This document shows, one piece after another, positions 32,080-37,086 of a stretch of 37,086 nucleotides of DNA; the first letter of the stretch is position 1; every line of letters starts with the position of its first letter. A model generated the notes under the pieces. It was given only the letters and a program-made list of their open reading frames with translations. It did no database searches and was not told the origin of the DNA. The stretch spans positions 1 through 37,086 of IMG/VR virus record IMGVR_UViG_3300025168_000250; one strand, 5' to 3'. A program made the translations under genes and the position numbers. This DNA is from a virus.

Positions 32080-33177
32080 ATGGCTTATAAATTTAGAATG
32101 CCGGGTGGTCCAACCACGGCTAACAGTTCCCCAACCCCTGCTACTCGCTGGGTCATGGGTTTGAGTAATTCAAGAGTTGGTTATGCTCCCAACTCTGATC
32201 GCACCAGTTGGACTTGGTACGATTCGGTTGCCGGAAGTGGTAACCCAGATGCATTAGATGTAGCATATGGTAAAGATGGTAGTGGAAACGGTATCTATGT
32301 CATGTCACGCGATGTCGGTGCAAACGAATTGTTTGTGAGTAGTACCGATATAACTGACGGCTCAGACTGGACTACTGTTGACCTTCCCGATGGCAACAAT
32401 AAACCCTATTCGATTGCTTGGTCCACAGATTCCACCAACTCTAATTCTGGTGTGTGGTTCGCTGTCGGAGATCAAGGCAATGAGAAGATCTACAGAAGTA
32501 CAAACGGCGCAGTCGCTTGGTCTGCAATCGATTTGAGCGGACTTACCGGCCACGTTGATGACGTATCCATCTCACAAATTGCCAGCAATGGTAGCGGGCA
32601 CTGGGCGTTCGGCCAAGGGGATCGCTTTTACCTGAGTACAAATGATGGCGCCTCGTTTTCGGTATCCACCCCCTTCACTGCGGACAAGATCTTAGGTATC
32701 GCATACACAAATTCATCATGGGTAGTCGCCTATGAAAGAAGTAATTTGATGTACGCACGTTCTTGTGCTGGTTCCGATACCACAACATGGAGCAGTGAAG
32801 TGGCTATTGATGGAAATGGTGGAAATGTTCCAGTTCCGACTTCTAGCCTGGGATCAAGATGCACCATTGTTGCGTCTGAAGGCAATGTGGCTTTCATGAG
32901 TCACGGTACTGGTAACTCTAACGGACGTATCGGCCACTGTGATATAAATGGAGCAACTATCAGCAACATGGAAACGGTTCGACTTGCCAACTCGCTGGGT
33001 TCTGACGGACCAAAAGATATGGCAACCGATGGCACTACATGGCTCATTGGAACAATCGACGGCGATACTTGGGAAAGTACCGACAATGCCGCCAGTTGGA
33101 CCAAAACCGCTGATGCATCCTTCAACTCAACTGCTGATATTCTTTGTGTAACCCCTAACATTCACTTACCAATTTAA
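32080..33177 (+). CDS. Asp-box (BNR) beta-propeller tail protein
   Basis: A 365-aa protein built of repeated strands rich in Ser, Thr, Gly and Asp. Several Asp-box units are visible: STDITDGSDW, STNGAVAW, STNDGASF and STDNAASW, spaced as in sialidase-like propellers. No sialidase catalytic triad (FRIP arginine) is evident, so it is more likely a binding than a cleaving domain. It may be a receptor-binding or baseplate-decorating protein. AAAAGGAG supports the ATG, and the fibre-like gene follows nine bases after. Confidence 0.75.
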   Translation: MAYKFRMPGGPTTANSSPTPATRWVMGLSNSRVGYAPNSDRTSWTWYDSVAGSGNPDALDVAYGKDGSGNGIYVMSRDVGANELFVSSTDITDGSDWTTVDLPDGNNKPYSIAWSTDSTNSNSGVWFAVGDQGNEKIYRSTNGAVAWSAIDLSGLTGHVDDVSISQIASNGSGHWAFGQGDRFYLSTNDGASFSVSTPFTADKILGIAYTNSSWVVAYERSNLMYARSCAGSDTTTWSSEVAIDGNGGNVPVPTSSLGSRCTIVASEGNVAFMSHGTGNSNGRIGHCDINGATISNMETVRLANSLGSDGPKDMATDGTTWLIGTIDGDTWESTDNAASWTKTADASFNSTADILCVTPNIHLPI

Positions 33178-33185
33178 GGATATAT

Positions 33186-33839
33186 ATGAGTTACAATTTT
33201 TCAAAAGGATCTCGCAAGTTTGGTGATATAACATCCGAACTTGATAGTAATACTAAGATTGATTTTGAAGAAGACTACATTGGTTTAAAAACCGGAGGCA
33301 GCGACAGACTTGTTGTCTCCGGTTCCAACGTTGGTATTGGCACCACCCAACCTTCAGACTTGTTAACCCTTGATTCTTCTACTCCATGTATTCAATTCAA
33401 TGAATCTGGCGCTAATCGATCTAAAATCTTTGTTAATGATTCTGATAACCTTGTTTTTCAACAACAGCAAACTAACAAGCACATTGTTCTTAAGATCAAC
33501 GATGCTGGTACAGTCCGCGAGGGAATGAGACTTAACGGCGCCGTCCCCGAGGTTGTTATCAATGAAGGTTCAGACGCTCTTGTTGATTTTAGAGTAGAGT
33601 CTAACAGCAATACACACATGTTTTACGTGGACGGCGGCAACAACAAAGTCGGCATCAACACGAATAACCCAGCACAGATATTGGATATTAACGGTGACAC
33701 AATACGTTTGCGTAACCAAAGAACAATTCCAAATTCCAATACGCTTGGCGAACCGGGAGAAATATGTTATGATGCTAATTACTTATACATATGCATCGGC
33801 ATTGACACATGGAAACGATTACCATTAGACACTTGGTAG
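33186..33839 (+). CDS. tail fibre-like protein with VGIGT repeats
   Basis: A 217-aa protein. Two copies of a fibre motif, VGIGTTQPSDLLTL (residues ~49-62) and VGINTNNPAQILDING (~155-170), are the kind found in tail spikes and trimeric adhesins. The end, GEICYDANYLYICIGIDTWKRL, is a compact terminal domain often found on phage fibres. No S74 autoprotease domain follows. It is probably trimeric and binds the host surface. AAGGA precedes its ATG. Confidence 0.76.
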   Translation: MSYNFSKGSRKFGDITSELDSNTKIDFEEDYIGLKTGGSDRLVVSGSNVGIGTTQPSDLLTLDSSTPCIQFNESGANRSKIFVNDSDNLVFQQQQTNKHIVLKINDAGTVREGMRLNGAVPEVVINEGSDALVDFRVESNSNTHMFYVDGGNNKVGINTNNPAQILDINGDTIRLRNQRTIPNSNTLGEPGEICYDANYLYICIGIDTWKRLPLDTW

Positions 33840-33851
33840 ACTATTTATAAT
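33840..33851 (+). promoter_or_regulatory. ACTATTTATAAT motif before the nucleotidyltransferase gene
   Basis: Identical over 12 bases to the copy at 27229-27240 and ends one base before the ATG at 33853. A start of transcription below it would fall inside the gene, so as a promoter it would give a leaderless or shortened message. It may instead be another kind of signal. Confidence 0.35.
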
Positions 33852-33852
33852 T

Positions 33853-34776
33853 ATGAACGGAACAAACTGGAAAGACTTCATAGACTCAATTCATGAAGTG
33901 AGTGACTATCAACAGAAGGTCAAGGATGGCTACGTAAAAAAGAGGGACCAGTACACACAGTCTGGTAAACAAACTGCAGGCGGTGCTCCGTTTGACGAGG
34001 AACCCCCTAAAGGACGCTCTAAGTCCTCTCCAGCCGGCTTTGGCGGCGCCCTCGAAGAAGAGGTTGAGCCTGAGTCATTCGACACTCACGACACCTTACA
34101 GCCCGATATATGGGATGGCGAGAAGATAAAGTCAGAAATTAGAGAAAAGCTTGTAGAGATCGCTATGGATTTTATGGAAGGTCTTCCAATCGCAGTCGAT
34201 GTCAAAGACATCACCCTGACTGGCTCACTGGCAAACTACAATTGGTCTAACTACTCGGACGTTGATTTACATATTATCGTAAACTTCTTGGATGTTGACG
34301 AGAACATAGCTCTCGTCAAGGCATTCTTCGACAATGCAAGAATGAAGTGGAACAACGATCACGATATCAAGATGAAAGGCTACGACGTTGAAATTTATGT
34401 TGAAGATCAAAATGAAGTCCATAAATCATCTGGGTTGTATTCCTTGAAAGATGATAAGTGGCTTAAGCGCCCCAAGAAATACAGAAGCACCATCGATTTC
34501 CCCTCTGCCCGAAAGAAGGCAGAGGATATAGAATTCCAAGTTAACATTGTCAACAACCTGATAACCGCCAAGAAATACGAAACGGCGATGAAGAACGTGG
34601 AAAGAATAAAAAGAAAAATATCCAACATGCGAAGGGCAGGCTTAGAAAGCACCCTCCAAGAGTTTTCGATTGAGAACATCGCATTCAAAATCCTCAGAAG
34701 AAATGATACATTAGCGTATTTAAATGATTTAAAGAAACGCGCATATGATGATATGATGACTGTAAATGAGGGATAA
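33853..34776 (+). CDS. nucleotidyltransferase-fold (MNT-like) phage protein
   Basis: A 307-aa protein. Residues ~1-75 are variable and partly disordered. The Pol-beta-like nucleotidyltransferase core has LTGSLANYNWSNYSDVDLH (GS at 124-125, Asp136, Asp138), and Glu180 in GYDVEIYVED is a likely third metal ligand. The C-terminal ~100 residues are helical and basic. Similar proteins follow tail genes in phages as I recall. It could adenylylate or otherwise tag a protein or nucleic acid. No Shine-Dalgarno is visible before the ATG. Confidence 0.78.
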   Translation: MNGTNWKDFIDSIHEVSDYQQKVKDGYVKKRDQYTQSGKQTAGGAPFDEEPPKGRSKSSPAGFGGALEEEVEPESFDTHDTLQPDIWDGEKIKSEIREKLVEIAMDFMEGLPIAVDVKDITLTGSLANYNWSNYSDVDLHIIVNFLDVDENIALVKAFFDNARMKWNNDHDIKMKGYDVEIYVEDQNEVHKSSGLYSLKDDKWLKRPKKYRSTIDFPSARKKAEDIEFQVNIVNNLITAKKYETAMKNVERIKRKISNMRRAGLESTLQEFSIENIAFKILRRNDTLAYLNDLKKRAYDDMMTVNEG

Positions 34777-35012
34777 TGAATTTTGTTGAGATAAAACAAG
34801 ACGGTAAAGTTTTCCCAGGTGAATACTTACTATATGAGCCCACACAAACAATTGTTCTTTGCGGCGCCTTCAACCGGGAGTCAAATATGATTCGTGCCTA
34901 CGGTAATGGAAAATATATTGAAGACAAAATCAAAACTTTCAAAAAGATTGAAGTTACGCGCAAACAACAGAAGGAACAATACAAGTCACGCTGTAAAGGT
35001 TGTGGCGGATAG
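34776..35012 (+). CDS. small phage protein ending in a CKGCGG motif
   Basis: A 78-aa protein that starts in the previous stop (TAATG). Strand-rich first half (KVFPGEYLLYEPTQTIVLCG), basic second half and a C-terminal RCKGCGG cysteine pair that might bind metal. Function unknown. Confidence 0.58.
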   Translation: MNFVEIKQDGKVFPGEYLLYEPTQTIVLCGAFNRESNMIRAYGNGKYIEDKIKTFKKIEVTRKQQKEQYKSRCKGCGG

Positions 35013-35035
35013 CAATTTATGGAGATAACAAAGTT

Positions 35036-35290
35036 ATGAGAAAAGCGTTTTTTACCTGCGGCCCTTTCGCAGAAATACTTAATAGAGTAGAAGATTTTGG
35101 TTCAGGGTTATATTTTTCTCAACTTTATTACGATACCATCATGGAACACCAAGAACTCGAAGTGCAACTCTCGCAAGCAAAGGAAGAAGACGATGATCTT
35201 CTTATAAAAGAAATTGAAAGACAGATTTGCTTTATAGAAAATGCATGCAAGCTCACTCAACTCACTGATTTACCAAATTTAGACAACTGA
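35036..35290 (+). CDS. small helical unknown protein
   Basis: An 84-aa protein with helical, acidic second half (QLSQAKEEDDDLLIKEIERQI). ATG 35036 with GGAG at 35021-35024 is preferred over an in-frame TTG at 35000 that would overlap the previous gene. No family recognised. Confidence 0.55.
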   Translation: MRKAFFTCGPFAEILNRVEDFGSGLYFSQLYYDTIMEHQELEVQLSQAKEEDDDLLIKEIERQICFIENACKLTQLTDLPNLDN

Positions 35291-35291
35291 A

Positions 35292-35555
35292 ATGACGAAG
35301 ATTAATATATATTGCTTGTTTGACAACCATCAATCTCTCTGTGGTGTCTATTCCTCCATCAAGGCGGTTCACCGTGATGGTTTAAAGTTATGTAATGACG
35401 GCCACTCAGCCGTTCACATTCGCTACAACGGGGAATACCAGAAGCCCAACGTAACTATGTTGAGAAACATATTCAAAGGTGAGACGGACGTGAAGATTAA
35501 TTATCTTTCTGATAAAACAAAGATTACCATATTGAAAACCAGCATTAAAGAATGA
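35292..35555 (+). CDS. small unknown protein
   Basis: An 87-aa protein that starts one base after the previous stop. It opens with strand-like INIYCLFDNHQSLCGVYSS and has a helix with AVHRDGLKLCN, a layout reminiscent of small phage proteins that bind or mimic other proteins. No function can be assigned. Confidence 0.55.
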   Translation: MTKINIYCLFDNHQSLCGVYSSIKAVHRDGLKLCNDGHSAVHIRYNGEYQKPNVTMLRNIFKGETDVKINYLSDKTKITILKTSIKE

Positions 35556-35571
35556 TGTTAGTATATATTAT

Positions 35572-35811
35572 ATGGGACTCAAACGAGGCGACTTAGTAAA
35601 ATGGGTATCGCATCACGATGCGTTCGAGGCATCACCAATGGGAGTAAAGGGGATCTCCCCCGTTTATCGTCATGGTATTATTTTAGAAGTGTCGAAGAAA
35701 AAAAGCACTGCTATTATAGCTCACTGTTACGATTGTGATGGTGTTGCGCTAGTTATTTTAGACGTGAAATATGACAACGTTGAAGTATTAAGTAGGAACA
35801 AAGATGGCTAA
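35572..35811 (+). CDS. small SH3/KOW-like 'GDLV' protein (second copy)
   Basis: A 79-aa protein. LKRGDLVKWVSHHD opens like the protein at 24113. Strands HGIILEVSKKKSTAIIAHC and LVILDVKYDNVEVL complete a likely small barrel. No convincing promoter or Shine-Dalgarno precedes it. It overlaps the next gene by eight bases. Function unknown. Confidence 0.58.
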   Translation: MGLKRGDLVKWVSHHDAFEASPMGVKGISPVYRHGIILEVSKKKSTAIIAHCYDCDGVALVILDVKYDNVEVLSRNKDG

Positions 35812-36109
35812 TATATTTTTCACCGGCGAAAAGCTGGATAAGCAGGAAGCAATCAACTCAGTGATGGTTGAGATTTCTAACTATTTTGATGGGCGCTATG
35901 AGGCGAAAGCCGCCTCCGATGACGGAGGTTCAGTTCTCGAAGTGTATGTTGAGGTTGATAAGCCTTCAATATCCATCCTAGAGCAGCACCCCGATTTTCC
36001 TTTGTTTGAGATCGTTCCAAAGTGGGGTGGTTGGCGCTGTCAAGTTATCAAAGTACCCCCTGGATATATAGATTCGGTTATGTTGGTACCAGAAAGAGAT
36101 GACTACTAA
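35804..36109 (+). CDS. unknown 101-aa protein
   Basis: Alternating strands and one helix (KQEAINSVMVEISNYF, then SVLEVYVEVDKPSISIL), with a Trp-containing GGWRCQVIKVPPGY segment. No recognised family. It is the last gene before the promoter at 36131. Confidence 0.55.
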   Translation: MANIFFTGEKLDKQEAINSVMVEISNYFDGRYEAKAASDDGGSVLEVYVEVDKPSISILEQHPDFPLFEIVPKWGGWRCQVIKVPPGYIDSVMLVPERDDY

Positions 36110-36130
36110 CATTTCCCTGACAAATAATGC

Positions 36131-36159
36131 TTGACGGTTTACTCTCCATGCTATATATT
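36131..36159 (+). promoter_or_regulatory. sigma70-type promoter
   Basis: TTGACG (36131-36136), 17 bases, TATATT (36154-36159). Initiation near 36166 leaves the ATG at 36168 almost without a leader, which supports the second ATG at 36180 as the true start. Confidence 0.68.
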
Positions 36160-36179
36160 ATAAGTATATGGAGAACAGT

Positions 36180-36812
36180 ATGAAAACGCAAATTGAAGAA
36201 GCTCTTAGTCGCCCTGTATGCACCGGTTGGGATCGTGGGTTCCTTGAGTCAATCTTGAACCAACTTGAGCGCAATCGTCAGTTGTCCGATAAACAGATGG
36301 TGACTGTTCGCAAGGTTGTTGACCGTAACGGCACCAGCGCTCAGACCCTTCACGATGAGTGGGAATCGGTGTATGCCAAAGAACACAAAGAAGAGGCGAT
36401 GGTGTTAGCTCGATACTATGCAAGCACTGGCTATTTCACAGAACTCGTACAAGACATCCAAGCAGGTGTTGTTCCCGATATGCGAGCCTACACCAAGATG
36501 CGAGGCAACAAGTATGCAACACAAGTCTTGGAGACCCATCACGCACAGCCAAAGTATAGTGTGGGGACGTTTGTTGTTGCTCGCGCCAACTGTCTGACCT
36601 CCAATGTCTCAATCGAAAAAGCGTCTACAACATATTACATTCAGCAACTTGAGGCCGCCAAGGCTTTCAGATCGAAAGGTGGCATCATTTTGGCTGTCAC
36701 TGATCGAATCCGTACGCATGCCAAGGGTTCAAAAACATACAAGATTCTACCAATCGGTTCGACAATCACTGTGTTTGTGGAAGAGCGTCATATCAAGTTG
36801 AAAAGAAAGTAG
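36180..36812 (+). CDS. unknown 210-aa phage protein with two-part layout
   Basis: The first half is helical (GWDRGFLESILNQLERNRQLSDKQMVTVRKVVDR, cut here at known helix breaks, residues ~15-52), then a YYASTGYFTELVQDI segment and a KMRGNKYATQVL motif. The second half is strand-rich (SVGTFVVARAN, then TYKILPIGSTITVFVEERHI). I recall similar proteins in marine phages without known function. ATG 36180 has GGAG at 36170-36173; the earlier ATG at 36168 has none. Confidence 0.65.
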   Translation: MKTQIEEALSRPVCTGWDRGFLESILNQLERNRQLSDKQMVTVRKVVDRNGTSAQTLHDEWESVYAKEHKEEAMVLARYYASTGYFTELVQDIQAGVVPDMRAYTKMRGNKYATQVLETHHAQPKYSVGTFVVARANCLTSNVSIEKASTTYYIQQLEAAKAFRSKGGIILAVTDRIRTHAKGSKTYKILPIGSTITVFVEERHIKLKRK

Positions 36813-36833
36813 GTTGAGGCAACTACATATGGT

Positions 36834-37070
36834 ATGTTCGATGATATACCACCACGATATGGAATAGGCGACCTCGTAAGGGGTTCATACGATTACATTG
36901 AGTACTACTACTGGCATGAGGATCGGGAAGATTACATGTTGGCACAACACACTGGCGTGGTGGTTGAGATAGAATATGAGATCGAATATTTCCAAGATTA
37001 TGTTTACACTATACTTTGCCTTGATGGCGTCAAAAGATTCTTCATCGAATCAGAACTAATAAAACTCTAA
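36834..37070 (+). CDS. small SH3/KOW-like 'GDLV' protein (third copy)
   Basis: A 78-aa Tyr-rich, acidic protein. YGIGDLVRGSYDY opens as a barrel strand, then HTGVVVEIEYEIEYF and CLDGVKRFFIESELIKL finish the likely fold. It shares the GDLV opening and length with the genes at 24113 and 35572. A weak GAGG lies 14 bases above the ATG. Function unknown. Confidence 0.58.
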   Translation: MFDDIPPRYGIGDLVRGSYDYIEYYYWHEDREDYMLAQHTGVVVEIEYEIEYFQDYVYTILCLDGVKRFFIESELIKL

Positions 37071-37079
37071 AGAAAACCC

Positions 37080-37085
37080 TTGACA
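37080..37085 (+). promoter_or_regulatory. TTGACA -35 box at the window edge
   Basis: A perfect -35 hexamer right after the last gene, in the same position relative to a stop codon as the other promoters here. The -10 box would lie beyond the window. Confidence 0.4.
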
Positions 37086-37086
37086 G

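Noticed and set aside
36168-36179. ATG 36168 as the start of the 210-aa gene.
   Set aside because: It is only a couple of bases after the expected transcription start and lacks a ribosome site; ATG 36180 has GGAG at ideal spacing.

Overview
This window is a densely packed, single-direction stretch of a large tailed-phage genome. All 51 genes called here read left to right. They commonly overlap by 1-20 bases, often as ATGA stop/start couplings, and no gap without a gene exceeds about 100 bases. There are no rRNA or tRNA genes, no insertion sequences and no CRISPR array that I can see. Many of the small unknown proteins resemble families I recall from marine myoviruses (cyanophage- and pelagiphage-like). 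That is recollection, not a search result, and the host cannot be named from the sequence. The phage is not a plain T4 relative: it carries a bacterial-type DnaE polymerase and a RecA-type recombinase rather than gp43 and UvsX.

Layout. 1-5,580 is replication and DNA precursors: RecA (5' end outside the window), 5'-3' exonuclease, DnaB-type helicase and a B12-dependent ribonucleotide reductase. 5,581-9,626 holds a GroES-like co-chaperonin, a peptidoglycan amidase, a small metzincin protease, a FAD-fold-like/sugar-nucleotidyltransferase-like pair and a membrane protein. 9,577-13,050 is DnaE. 13,056-19,229 is a metabolism and protein-handling block: ClpP-like protease, J-domain protein, short PurA, dUTPase, Dam-family methyltransferase, thioredoxin-like protein, GMP reductase/IMPDH-like enzyme, a ribbon-helix-helix-like protein and a tiny sigma-region-4-like protein. 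19,323-22,474 begins virion-type genes: an extremely acidic scaffold-like protein, a membrane protein, a second ClpP-like protease and a 465-aa unknown. 22,533-27,213 has GroEL, several small unknowns, a degenerate D12-type methyltransferase, a membrane protein, a mannose-phosphate isomerase-type cupin and a phosphomannomutase-like HAD enzyme. 27,258-34,776 is a virion/tail-like block: an 1146-aa protein, a membrane-anchored trypsin-like protease, a beta-propeller (Asp-box) protein, a fibre-like protein and a nucleotidyltransferase. The rest is small unknown genes.

How the genes fit together. Ribonucleotide reductase, dUTPase and the thioredoxin-like protein make and clean the dNTP supply. 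The GMP reductase-like enzyme and PurA would together turn GMP into adenylosuccinate, the precursor of AMP. GroES, GroEL, a J-domain protein and two ClpP-like proteases form an unusually full folding and proteolysis set. The isomerase cupin and phosphomannomutase could supply mannose-1-phosphate.

Regulation. I see good sigma70-type promoters (TTGACN, 16-18 bases, TATNNT) before dnaB, groEL and several small-gene clusters. Two of them are built into intrinsic-terminator hairpins so that a new transcript would start inside the hairpin, an arrangement that could insulate each operon from its upstream neighbour. A separate recurring motif, ACTATTTATAAT-like, sits in short gaps before virion-type genes and may be a late signal.
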